Positions 38,016 to 49,440 of a stretch of 64,000 nt of DNA are shown piece after piece. Below the pieces are notes generated by a model. It was not told the DNA's origin and made no database searches. It saw only the letters and a program-made list of their open reading frames with translations. The DNA is from Sinotaia quadrata. Lineage: Eukaryota > Mollusca > Gastropoda > Architaenioglossa > Viviparidae. Every line of letters begins with the position of its first letter. Position 1 is the stretch's first letter. The stretch spans positions 108,082,860-108,146,859 of the forward strand of contig CM054181.1 in NCBI GenBank assembly GCA_028829895.1, given 5' to 3'. A program made the position numbers and the translations under genes.

Positions 38016-38880
38016 ACGAGTGTTCATTGCGTAACTATGAATTACGAGAGTGGCTGTCAAGAACTTCTTGTTTGCATTGTTTTGTATTTCATTTTGAACT
38101 TTCTTACAAAGGCGCATACATTGCAATCACTTCTAACTGTACTGGAAAACCTGTGGAATGAAAACATTTCTGCGCATTATATCAAATGTTAACTCAAGTC
38201 CATCATTTAAATCAAACTTGTATTCACGATTGCTCAAAGGTATTCAAACAAAATGTCGTTACCGCGTGTTGGGGGAGTAGATGAATCTTTAGTTAATAAA
38301 ATGTCATGGAGGTGACGATAGACAACGATTACATTCAAAACAGATGACTTTTCAGGCTTGTTTGATTATCTTATTGATAAGAGATCTGGTCTCTCCTACA
38401 TCTGAGCAGTTCAGTTGGTATGACATTTCTGGGAATAGAGTGGGTATTTCTCTAAGTTGTTGTTTGGGTTTCTTTTTCAAGTTTGGCAGTTTTTTTGTCT
38501 TTTGGTTTGTTTGGGTTTCTTTTTTAAGTTTGGCGTTTTTTTTTAATTTTTGGTTGTTTGCTGTTTTCTGGGATTTCCTTTTCCTTTTAGGTTAGTGAGG
38601 TTTTTTTCTTTTCTTTCTTTCTTTATGTGGGTGCTGTTTTATTCTAGGTTCTTCTTCTTTGGCACCAAACACGCATCTAGACCATTTATGTAAGTTATCG
38701 AAAATAAATTTCACTGCAAATAATCATGCAGATTTCGATTTCAAATTGCTATGAAAACGGAAGAGTAATTATATGTGTATGAGTGTTTGTGTGTACGTTG
38801 AGGGGTATTTTCCGTAGATATATTACTCATGTGTAAGTTTGCACGTACATTCTTAACCCTCACTTCTCGTGTGTGTGCAT
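38016..38880. other. Unassigned intronic sequence
   Basis: Includes a T-rich two-copy segment (TTTGGGTTTCTTTTTNAAGT) at about 38465-38535. No exon recognised. Confidence 0.4.
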
Positions 38881-38942
38881 TGTGCATGTGTGTGTGTGTG
38901 CGTGTATGTGTGTGTGTGTGTTTGTGTGTGTATGTGTGTGTT
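38881..38942. repeat. (GT)n microsatellite
   Basis: An interrupted GT run with TATG and GCGT variants. Confidence 0.9.
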
Positions 38943-39310
38943 AAAGATCAAATCGGAGTTAAGTGTTGGTACTCTCGATGCCACACTGCATTCTTCACCT
39001 AACGTTTAATTTGAACTGTTGGGAATGTGGTGGTCCTCATCTAACTTGGTGACGTCATTGGTCGGTTTCGTGTACAAGATGCTCGTCGCTTGTCTTGTCA
39101 CGTTTCTCACGAAGCACACTGAATTTACATATCTGTCATTTCGGCGATTCTTGTAACTGAAGAATTTCATAATTTATTGTCTCTCGCTGAAGTGTATCTA
39201 ACCTGATCTCTGGAATAACTTTAAAGGTGATATCTACTGTAAGTGTGTAGATAATAAATAGGAGGAAATATTAAAAACAAGCCACGCATTCTACAATTAA
39301 GGCTGTATAG

Positions 39311-39458
39311 CAGGGTATAGAGAGGTCACCAGGGGTTCTCCGAGAGATAATGATTGAAAAGATAAACATCGTAGATATAATATTTATGCAAGGGGGGTCC
39401 CTGAGACCTGAAAATTATCTCAAGTGTCCCTCCACGGTATAAAGATTGAGAAAGGCTG
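39311..39458. mobile_element. 148-base hAT-like nonautonomous element with 8-base TSD
   Basis: The element begins CAGGGTATAGAG and ends GAGAAAGGCTG. It is bracketed by perfect 8-base direct repeats CTGTATAG at 39303-39310 and 39459-39466. Eight-base duplications and CAG...CTG ends are typical of hAT transposons. The reverse of the right end, CAGCCTTTCTCAATCTTTAT, followed inside by GGAGGGACAC, resembles common hAT termini. The terminal inverted match is short, so it may be an internally deleted or decayed copy. It lies within protocadherin intron 1 and encodes nothing. Confidence 0.7.
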
Positions 39459-39466
39459 CTGTATAG

Positions 39467-40984
39467 TATCTAAACTACTGCATGTTCTGCTGTCTAGTGA
39501 TTCAAACAGTTGGTATTTTTTCTGTTTCCTCCCATGCAAACTGATTTCGCAGACTGGTGCAAGGGACAGTTTAAAGATGGGAAAGTATATAGTTGAAGGT
39601 TTAGAGACTTTGACGATGGATAAATAAGATAGTGATAAAATGGGTGGATGGTGTTTGCCACAAATATTGGTCTTTTCCCCTATGGGGTTCTCTGCTGACC
39701 TGTCTAGACAAACTTTCAGGCGAAATTAGAATAGCTGTTATTTCAGTCCAGTCCGAGGTAGAGCTAGTTCCTGGCCTTTTGTGGCTGTTTTGACTCAAAC
39801 GTCCATTCATTTAACTAATTATGTTGACATTAGATGTATATTCAGGTTATATTTCTTGAATAATGCATTACATTTATGTATTTATTTTCTCACACATATA
39901 TACATATATATGTGGGTATGGGGGTGTAGCACGCCCTTATATTCGACTAACTTGATCCGTTTTCTTATATGATATTCTCTTTGCAACACATTATACTGGC
40001 GAACATAGTAGTAATATTGCTGTTGTAAATTATTTAATGCAAACTGGCTGTAGAATGGGGACAATGCTTCTTGAAGATCCCTGAATGATTCACCAGTAAA
40101 TTCATACTACGTCACATTGCCAAAGTTTGCCCCTTTTGAGAGGTCCTATGTGTACAAATACAAATATCTGAGGAATTCTTATGGTACATTTTACTATACA
40201 AAGTGCTGGGTCATCCCCTGATTCTGAAGCTGACATACGCTCTGGCTTGGTCTGAAGCTGACACTCATTGCTCAAATGGGTTTACCCAATTTCTAATTGT
40301 GACTCAAGGGGCACCATTCTGAACACATCATTGTTCGACAGGATTTACCCGCTACCTCATGCATTTTTATGTCAGTTTGGCATTTCTGAATATGCTTAGT
40401 GCACAATCCATTCAAAGTTGGAATCTATCTCCTTGAGTCTGTTTTTTACTTGTGTTCAATTATATTTCACTTATAAAGCATCTGACAGTCTGTCTCTGTC
40501 AAAATTAAAATTATTGACAGATCTGAATAGGAGAAGTGGTTAATGGTAATAATTTAATGCTCTATAAATGTGGATTACAAAGAAATATTTTTTCCACATA
40601 AGTACTTGAGAAAGCTAATATGACTGGTGTGCATAATAAAATCCAACAAATCAAACATTGAAAGAAAAAACTGTGTGGCAGTTGATTCTGAGTTTCTTCT
40701 AGTTTAAAGTCATGTGTGGAAATTTCCTCATAATCATGTGAGATTTACTAATAAAAGAAGACTGCTTCTAAAAGCTCAGTTTTATAATTTGCAAAACAAT
40801 TTTAAAATTGTTTTATAGAAGTAGTGTTCACTGTTTAATAATGATGCATCTCCTAGTAATATATGTTCATTTGCAGTTCAGCATGAAATATATCCTCATA
40901 TGTAGCACAGTTTTTATATTTAGGTATCATAAGTTTTATCTTCTTGTTATTATTATTTTTATTATAGACATTGTAGGTTCATTA
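39467..40984. other. Unassigned intronic sequence
   Basis: 1.5 kb of largely unique DNA. The segment at 40080-40450 is less AT-rich but has no recognisable exon or RNA. Both strands were read. Confidence 0.4.
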
Positions 40985-41160
40985 AGTGTTCACGCTGTCT
41001 ATACTGGAAAGTTCAGTGTTCATGTTGCAGTTTTCAAGCTGTCCATACTGGATAATTCAGTGTTCAAGCTCTCTATTCCAGACAATTCAGTGTCCAAGCT
41101 GCCTTTACTGGGCAGTTCAGTTTTCAAGCTGTCTTTACTGGGCAGCTCAGGATATTTCAG
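40985..41160. repeat. Minisatellite, about 30-base unit x5-6
   Basis: Units of CAGTGTTCAAGCTGTCTATA followed by CTGGACAATT, moderately diverged. Confidence 0.85.
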
Positions 41161-41224
41161 TGTTGTGGCTGTGCCACATTACTATTGTTCAAGATTATCG
41201 TTTCTCTATTTTAATGTCGATTTG

Positions 41225-41440
41225 TATTCTCTTATTTAATATGTTGTTCAATGTAAAGTTCCCCGTTTCTTCAGCTCAGTTTTATTTGGACTTTTTTCCT
41301 GTTCGAGTCTGATTTTTCCCCCAGTAATACATGTTTGGTTCAATTTAAAAGGTAGTCTTTTGTACAGCTCAGTTTATTTTGACTTTTTTCTTGTTAGTGT
41401 CTGTTTTTAATCATATATTTGTAGTTCAACAAAAAATGCC
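41225..41440. repeat. Two-copy duplication, about 95-100 bases
   Basis: The segment with CAGCTCAGTTTATTTTGACT and TTTTTCTTGTTAGTGTCTG occurs twice with substitutions. Confidence 0.75.
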
Positions 41441-41950
41441 ATTATAAAAGAAAATTACTTTAAAATGGGACATCAAATTTAAATACAAAATATACGTCAA
41501 AACTACAAAATGTTTGATTTAGACATGAAAATTACATTAAAAACACAAAAACTACAATTACACTAAAGACATGATGTTTACTTTAAACATAAAGTAAATT
41601 AAAGATGCAAAAAGTACAATTTATACATAACGTTAAAATTATGGAAAGTGCTATTTTAACCGATAAATTGAAAAATAAAATATTAAAATATAATTTAAAG
41701 AAAATAAGGACAATTTAACTCCACAAAGCAAAATATAAACACAAGAGAACAATTTTAACTCAAAAGTGCAATTTTATCTGAAAAAATATACTAAAAGCAT
41801 AACATAATTATTTATAACAAATAACATGAAACGTGAATTAAAAACAAAAAAGTACAGTGTGAATAAAAATATACATTCCGGCACAAAATTGCAATTAAAA
41901 AAAAGAAGAAGAATACACCAAAGAAAATCTTAGCCCCAAAACTACAATTT
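41441..41950. repeat. Degenerate A-rich tandem DNA
   Basis: Irregular recurrences of AAAACACAAAA, ACTACAATTTA and TTAAAACATAAA suggest the older flank of the following array. Confidence 0.5.
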
Positions 41951-42575
41951 CAACACAAAAGGTACATTTTAGAAAAAAGTGAAAAATACAATTAATACCA
42001 ACCAAAAAGAAATATTTTAAACACAAAATGTACAACACAAAAGGTACATTTTAGAAAAAAGTGAAAAATACAATTAATACCAACCCAAAAAGAAATACAT
42101 TTTAAACACAAAATGTACAACACAAAAGGTACATTTTAGAAAAAAGTGAAAAATACAATTAATACCAACCAAAAAGAAATACATTTTAAACACAAAATGT
42201 ACAACACAAAAGGTACATTTTAGAAAAAAGTGAAAATTACAATTAATACCAACCAAAAAGAAATACATTTTAAACACAAAATGTACAACACAAAAGGTAC
42301 ATATTAGAAAAAAGTGAAAAATACAATTAATACCAACCAAAAAGAAATACATTTTAAACACAAAATGTACAACACAAAAGGTACATATTAGAAAAAAGTG
42401 AAAAATACAATTAATACCAACCAAAAAGAAATATTTTAAACACAAAATGTACAACACAAAAGGTACATTTTAGAAAAAAGTGAAAAAATACAATTAATAC
42501 CAACCCAAAAGAAATACATTTTAAACACAAAATGTACAACACAAAATGTACAACACAAAATGTACAACACAAAAG
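41951..42575. repeat. Minisatellite, 84-base unit x7
   Basis: Units contain ACACAAAATGTACAACACAA, AAGGTACATTTTAGAAAAAA and ATTAATACCAACCAAAAAG. Copies differ at few sites. The right end switches to a 14-base sub-unit (AATGTACAACACAA). The minus strand is open because 84 is divisible by three. Confidence 0.95.
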
Positions 42576-42761
42576 AACACCAATTCCAGTTACAAACTAG
42601 TCATATTAATTAGATCACTTCATAATTCATGTTCAGCAGCCTGAAGCAAGAGAGCCTGTTACTACTTGCAAAAAATCTAAAGATTGTGTGCTATGGGTTT
42701 CGGCTTGTCTTTCAACCCCCACCCCGCGTCCCAATCCCTCACCAATCGCTTACCTGTATAC
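42576..42761. other. Unassigned intronic sequence
   Basis: Nothing supportable was seen. Confidence 0.4.
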
Positions 42762-43138
42762 ATAAGTCACAGCCATCTAGTTAAATGACCAGAAATAACA
42801 CATACGTCACAGCCATCTAGTTAAATGACCAGAAATAACACATACGTCACAGGTATTTAGTTAAATGACCAGAAATAACACATACGTCACAGCTTTCTAG
42901 TTAAATGACCAGAAATAACAGACACACGGACGTCACAGCCGTCTAGTTAAATGACCAGAAATAACACATACGTCACAGCTTTCTAGTTAAATGACCAGAA
43001 ATAACAGACACACGGACGTCACAGCCGTCTAGTTAAATGACCAGAAATAACAGACACACATACGTCACATCCATCCAGAATTAACAGACGTACATACGTC
43101 ACAGACATCCAGTTAAATGACCAGAAATAACAGAGACA
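42762..43138. repeat. Minisatellite, 40-base unit x8-9
   Basis: Units of ACATACGTCACAGCCATCTA followed by GTTAAATGACCAGAAATAAC, with a GACACACGG insertion in some. Each carries TACGTCA or GACGTCA, a CRE-type half site. Confidence 0.93.
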
Positions 43139-43232
43139 CAGATAAAGGTGTTATTTGTATTTTATACTATTACATTTGAAGAAATGTTGAAGCGATATAA
43201 TTAACAAGCGGTGATCTTGTATTTTTGCGTTT

Positions 43233-43235
<3 letters not shown>

Positions 43236-43302
<67 letters not shown>
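43236..43302. repeat. (CA)n microsatellite
   Basis: Uninterrupted CA dinucleotides. Confidence 0.98.
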
Positions 43303-43303
<1 letters not shown>

Positions 43304-43620
43304 CCCCGTTCTTTATAAATAATGTAACCGTTAATGATAACGATGTTTACTTGTCATAATGAGGCTACCTCAAAGTAGAGAAAACTGTGGGCTGGTATTT
43401 TTCCAGTCGGGGACGATGATGTGTTGGCGCCTTTCGATGACTAAATCTCTCAACAGTTATGGAAAGTAAACAGGTCGTGCGGAAAATGTCGAGCGAATGA
43501 TTCTGCCGTGTGAACTCCTACCCACCTTGTCTCACGTCAACTACACATTTGTATTCCTCTATAGAACTCCACGACAACGTCAACAAGTTTTTGACATCAC
43601 TATATGACACAGAACGCGCT
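43303..43620. other. Unassigned intronic sequence
   Basis: Less AT-rich than average. No exon recognised. Confidence 0.4.
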
Positions 43621-43985
43621 CTGATACTGTCTACATACTGTCTAAAGCGAGCCAGAGATCACTTTTCAAAACCAGTGACGTGATGCTGTCTACATACCAT
43701 CTAAAGCGAGCCAGAGATCACTTTTCAAAACCAGTGACGTGATGCTGTCTACATACTGTCTAAAGCGAGCCAGAGATCACTTTTCAAAACCAGTGACGTG
43801 ATGCTGTCTACATACTGTCTAAAGCGAGCCAGAGATCACTTTTCAAAACCAGTGACTTGATGCTGTCTACATACTGTCTAAAGCGAGCCAGAGATCACTT
43901 TTCAAAACCAGTGACGTGATGCTGTCTACATACCGTCTAAAGCGAGCCAGAGATCACTTTTCAAAACCAGGCTTAACGTGACGTG
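43621..43985. repeat. Minisatellite, 59-base unit x6
   Basis: Very homogeneous units with CTGTCTACATACTGTCTAAA, GCGAGCCAGAGATCACTTTT and CAAAACCAGTGACGTGATG. Recent amplification. Confidence 0.97.
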
Positions 43986-44210
43986 ATGCTGTTATCAAGA
44001 TGACTAAGACAACAACGTCAAATCGATCTGCATGCCAAATGTGAATTAGTTTGTTACTGGGGAGTGAGGAGTTTTGAAGGGGTGGGGGGAAAAAAAGATG
44101 TTTCAAAGCAGTGTTTAATGGTACAAAGCAGGAATAACTGACTTTAAAAAAAAATATTTTCCTTGATTAATAGGGCGAAGAAAATTTTGCTCTCAGTAAA
44201 ATAGACGCAC

Positions 44211-44470
44211 TCTTATCGGGTACCGTAATTTAAATTTGGATTATGTATTTTTAATGTTATAGGGTACTGTAATTTAAATTTGGATATGTATTTTGAAAGT
44301 TATCGGGTACCGCAATTTAAATTTGGATTATGTATTTTTAATGTTATAGGGTACTGTAATTTAAATTTGGATGTGTAGTTTGAAAGTTATCGGGTACCGA
44401 TATTAATGTATTTTAAAAGTTATCGGGTACCGCAATTTAAATTTGGATATGTATTTTGAAAGTTATTTTC
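44211..44470. repeat. Minisatellite, about 44-50 base unit x6
   Basis: Two alternating unit types: ATCGGGTACCGCAATTTAAA and ATAGGGTACTGTAATTTAAA, each followed by TTTGGATATGTATTTT. One unit is truncated near 44400. Confidence 0.9.
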
Positions 44471-44727
44471 TAGGTTTGCTTGAATGTCTTGGGTGGCGGT
44501 CGTGGACTTACGAACAGCACAAATGCAAATTGGCGAGAAGAAATCTTTACATATATTAATTATTTAAAACAATCCATTTTAATGATCATTCCCTCAGATT
44601 GATTGAGATTTAAAAAAAATAATATACGTGGACTTTTTAAGTAATTAATTAGCATGATTTAAAAAAATAATATTTGCAGACAATTATAAATATTTAGAAA
44701 GAGAAGGAGCTGGCAATTGTTCATTAT
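44471..44727. other. Unassigned AT-rich intronic sequence
   Basis: Nothing supportable was seen. Confidence 0.4.
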
Positions 44728-44953
44728 GCAGAAACTTTCTCAAATTGGGAATTATTTGCTGGACATAACTACAACCATACCTAAATTGTAAACAATACGT
44801 TGTTACAAGTAAAGTACGGCAAAATATTATGCTAAGTAGTTTGTCTTTATAAAATAATTCAATAATGGAAAACAAGCCAAGGTAATGTTTGCTATCTAGG
44901 GTAGGGTTATAGTTACGTCCAGCAAGTAATTCCCAATTTGGAAAGGTTTCTGC
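44728..44953. mobile_element. Inverted repeat (foldback-like), 72-base arms
   Basis: The left arm 44728-44799 (GCAGAAACTTTCTCAAATTG, GGAATTATTTGCTGGACATA...) is the reverse complement of the right arm 44882-44953 with roughly 80 percent identity by eye. A spacer of 82 bases separates them. The transcript could form a long hairpin in the intron. It may be a MITE or foldback element, or a local inverted duplication. The overlapping minus-strand 110-residue frame simply translates both arms. Confidence 0.8.
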
Positions 44954-45016
44954 CCTTTCTACTGTCATAGTTCTACAGACACTACTTATTCTCGTGAGAA
45001 GTGCGAAAGTTTGCAT

Positions 45017-45020
45017 CTCT

Positions 45021-45051
<31 letters not shown>

Positions 45052-45052
45052 A

Positions 45053-45147
<95 letters not shown>
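45017..45147. repeat. (CT)n microsatellite
   Basis: A long CT run with occasional CC, TATC and TTC interruptions at regular-looking intervals. Confidence 0.98.
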
Positions 45148-45149
<2 letters not shown>

Positions 45150-46429
45150 TAATTACAATGGAACTTAAATGTAGCGCTACTGATCACTTGGATCATAGAT
45201 AGTCTTCCTGGGATCATAGTTATTCTGCACGTTGATGAACTGCAAGGCGCCATCTTTAGGACGATGTCGGCTGGCGTCGTACTACTGCTCTGATAAATGA
45301 GCGAGGGGGGGGGGGCAGTCTGTCTTATGCCCTCCCCCCCATCACCCGGCTATAGTGCTTGTCTTTTCTTTCTGACCACGACTCTAAGCTTCTTTGACTG
45401 TACTTGAACGAGTTCTGAATTACACTGCCACCAGAAACAAGTGGCTGAATTATATCTTGATTTTAAAAAATATTATTTTTTGCGAAAGAAGAGAAAAGTG
45501 CTGTAACTTAATATTGCAAAGTTTTGTAGACGTGATGCGAACGAGACCTTGAAAGCGCTGTTACTAGTACTGAGATTAAAACTGGCTTGATTTTAGGATT
45601 GTGATTTTCAATGAAGCTATTTGATATTTCGTCTCCACAAGAATGTTTCTTTCCTGCTCGCTTGGTGTGTCTATTTGGTTTGGTTTTTTTTTTAGCCTTG
45701 TTTTACGTTGATGCAAAATCAAGCACCCACACTGATCTGCTTATTTTCATTGAAAGACAAATATCTTTGCGTTTGCTGTGCTTTAAATATGGGCTTTCTC
45801 TACAGATCAAGTATACGTCATGTGCCATTTTGTTGTCCTAGAAAGCCAAGTGCTCCAGGGTTAGATACTTCAGAAAACTCCATCTTCCAGGAGTTAATTT
45901 TGGATAAGGGGGTTGTTTCACCTCCCCGCTGTTTTCTGAATATCATAGGACCGCAAAGACTGATATATTTAGTTACGTACAAATAATATATATGAGATAC
46001 CATCCACTTTAAACAAAATAACCGATAATTCTCAAGATTTTACTTATGTGCTTTCCTCAGGCATAATGTCTTTTGGCATTTCTCTTTCTTAATCACCACT
46101 CCCGACCATCTCGCTCTCGAATTGAGACAGGTATTAATGAGGCCATCACTAAGAATGAATGACGAGTTTGTGGTCAGGCCATCGATAAGGACGAGAGACT
46201 AGTGTGGGGTCAACAATTAGGATTGATTTATAATGGATCCTTCTCCTTTGAGAGTAATTACAACTCTCTGTGTTGGGAATGAATTGAGGGAGATACTGTA
46301 ATGAGCTTCTATCACACATGCATTGAGAGAAACTGTTATATAGTGGACAAAGATGTTACAGATAGTGTGGCGCGCTTAGTCGTTGAAGGGTATACTGAAA
46401 CGTACACAGTCGCCTCTGGGCTAACAGTG
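45148..46429. other. Unassigned intronic sequence
   Basis: Mostly unique, with G and C runs near 45306-45340. Short overlapping frames at 45611-46003 have no recognisable content. Confidence 0.4.
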
Positions 46430-47271
46430 CTCTGTCAAAAATGGATTGAGAGAGAATAACGTACACTGTTACAAATAGACTGAAATGGAGAGAGTAAGAG
46501 AGAGTAACGAGCGCTGTTACAAATAGACTGAAATGGAGAGAGTAAGAGAGAGTAACGAGCACTGTTACAAATAGACTGAAATGGAGAGAGTAAGAGAGAG
46601 TAACGAACGCTGACAAACACATTGTGCGCGCAAGAGAGAGTAACGTGTACTTGTCAAAAAGGTTTGAGAGTAAAGTCCGATGTCTAAAATAGATTGAGAG
46701 AGAGTAAGTCTAGAATATTCTTCCCTTAGATACTCAGACACTTTTAAAATAACACCACGGTCGGGTCACTCAGACAATTTAGCAACTTATATAACAATTA
46801 AAATTAAAATTAGGGAGAGGCAAATTTTGTCACTTGTGCACTGTCAAAAATGGATTGAGAGAGAGGGTAAGGTGCACTGTCAAAAATGGATTGAGATAAA
46901 GAGAGTAACGTGCACTGGCAAAAGTGGATAGAAACAAAGTAATGTGCAGTGTCAAAATTAGAGGAGGGGGGAGAGAGAGAGAGAGTAACATGCATTTCAA
47001 GAAATGGATTGAGAGATAGGGTAACGTGTATTGTCAAAATAGATTGAGAGTAATGTGTTCTGTCAAAAATGGATTGAGAGATTAGCGTGCATTGTCATAA
47101 ATGGATTGAAGGAGTAATATGCTCTGTCATTAATTGATTGAGAGAAACAGGAATGTGCACTGTCAAAAATGGATTGAATAGTAACGTTCACTTCCATAAT
47201 AGATTAAGTGAGAGAGAGAGTAATGTGCACTATCAAAAATGGATTGAGTGTGACGTGCACTTCAATAACAG

Positions 47272-47328
<57 letters not shown>

Positions 47329-47880
47329 TATGCATTGTCAAAAATGGATTGAGGGTAACGTGCATTTCAATACTAGATTGAGAGAGAGAGAGGGGAATGT
47401 GCGCTATGAAAAATGGATTGCGAGAGATTAAATATGCGCTGTGAAAAAAGAATTGAGAGAGATTAATATACATTATCAAAATGATTTAAGAGAGAGAGAG
47501 AGTAATGTACGCTGACAAAAATAGATTGAGAGAGATTAATACGCGCTGGCAAACATGGATACAGAGAGACTTATATGCGTTGTAAAAAAAAAAAAATGGA
47601 GATATAGTAAAGTGCTCTGTCAAAATTGGATTCGCTACCAAGCTTGGATTGAGAAAGATAGTAAAGGGCACTCTCAACCATTGAGTGATAGCGATAGTAA
47701 ATTACGCTGTTAGAAATTGATTGATGGAGATATGAAATTGCACTGTCAAACATTGATTGAGAGAGAAAGTAGAGTACGCTGTTAGAAATAGATTGAAAGA
47801 GATCGTAAAGTCCTCTGTCAAACATTGATTGTGAGAGTAATTAAAGTGCGCTGTTAGAAATGGATTGTGAGAGTAATTAA
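46430..47880. repeat. Long decayed satellite, about 33-48 base units
   Basis: The repeated core is TGTCAAAAATGGATTGAGAG followed by AGAGTAACGTGCAC. A homogenised sub-block at 46455-46615 has three 48-base units (CTGTTACAAATAGACTGAAA...). A pure GA run (about 47272-47326) has grown inside from the GAGAGA part of the unit. Confidence 0.88.
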
Positions 47881-48060
47881 AGTACACAGGCATGTAAGCC
47901 TTAACAGGAGAAAATTGCCTATATTGACAACATGGAAAAAGAATGTGCTTATTCATTTTAATATTGCATTATAATGTAGTAAGTTAATGGGATTGGTATT
48001 TTATGTTTAGTTTTATGTTTGATTTTGTTTGGTTGGTGGTTTGTGAGTTTTTAGTTTGGT

Positions 48061-48160
48061 ACACACAAAAGTATGACCTCACACATGCTCATAACACGTA
48101 CGTACACACAAAAGTATGACCTCACAAATGCTCACAACACGTACGCACACACAAATTAAC
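48061..48160. repeat. Two-copy duplication, about 48 bases
   Basis: ACACACAAAAGTATGACCTC followed by ACAAATGCTCACAACACGTACG occurs twice. Confidence 0.85.
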
Positions 48161-48606
48161 AAACTGTCGTGAACGACATTTTTTTATAGTTCTAAAATCA
48201 AATGGGATTAAAGCCTTGAATCGTGACTAGATTATCCGTCAAAATCTGATTATTTTGTTCTATTTTATCTCTCATCTCAGATTGCTTAGTAAATTGTGCG
48301 ATTGGCTAGGTAGAAATTCAGTTTCAGGAAAGGTTCCCATGCTGTCTTTGTGGATTTAGAAGCAATTTATAACAGTCAGTCTTCACTTTCATTTGGTCAA
48401 ACTCTTGTTGAACATCGTGCCAGTTTTAAATTCTTGAGCGGGAATTGAGGAGATTATTTCTTCTGATGGATGTGTCACATGGTTAAATCGTGAATTTCGA
48501 CTTTTAAAATTCAGATATTTGTGAAAGAGAGCATTTCTTTGGTAATAAGGTTGTTTTTCATTAGCTATTAGTGTATCTCATACATGATAGTACATTTTTA
48601 TACTTT
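48161..48606. other. Unassigned intronic sequence
   Basis: Nothing supportable was seen. Confidence 0.4.
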
Positions 48607-49115
48607 CTCTCTCTCTCTCACAAACACACACACACACACAAACACTCACTCTCATACACACACACAAACACTCACTCTCATACACACACACAAACACTCA
48701 CTCTCACACACACACAGACATACAGACACACACAAACACTCACTCTCATACACACACAGACACACAGACACACACAAACACTCACTCTCATACACACACA
48801 GACACACACACACAGACACACAGACACACACAAACACTCACTCTCATACACACACAGACACACACACACACACAAACACACACTCTCATACACACACAGA
48901 CACACACACACACAAACACTCACTCTCATACACACACAGACACACACAACACACAAACACTCACTCTCACACACACACACAAACACTCACTCTCACACAC
49001 AACACACACACAAACAACTCTACACTCTCTCTCTCTCACACACACACACACACAAACACTCATTCTCATACACACACACACACACTCACTCTCATACACA
49101 CATACACACAAACAC

Positions 49116-49196
<81 letters not shown>
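48607..49196. repeat. CA/CT-rich minisatellite ending in (CT)n-(CA)n
   Basis: A roughly 26-base motif, ACACAAACACTCACTCTCAT plus ACACAC, is reiterated with CAGACA insertions. It ends in a CT run and then a CA run 245 bases before exon 2. Long His-Thr and Cys-Val frames are spurious. Confidence 0.96.
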
Positions 49197-49440
49197 TATA
49201 TAATTTGCTTTGCTTTCCAAAAAATAATAAACGCATATATAACGCAAACACTATTGTTAGAAGTTTTGAATGGTGCAATCTTTAGAAAAAGCGGAACAGT
49301 AATCTCTACGCACTTCAAAAAGCAGCCTTACGTAGTCAGTGATGTTTCTGTTTTTATTTCTTTAGAATTTGCTTCCTTAAGAACTGTATTCTGCATCGAA
49401 CCGTCCAATGAAAATTGATTTTACATCTTCTCGCAATCAG

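Larger units (their letters stand above)
36657..49440 (+). other. Protocadherin intron 1 (12.8 kb)
   Basis: Runs from donor gtaaaa to acceptor TCTCGCAATCAG. Joining the exons gives NGE/VRYGFSS, the expected continuation of an EC strand after the DxDxGxN motif, in phase 0. The intron splits EC3 and consists mainly of tandem repeats plus one hAT-like element and one inverted repeat, listed separately. Confidence 0.85.

Noticed and set aside
48571..49318. Long His-Thr-rich and Cys-Val-rich frames of 200 or more residues
   Set aside because: They arise entirely from CA/CT low-complexity DNA, which is open in several frames on both strands.
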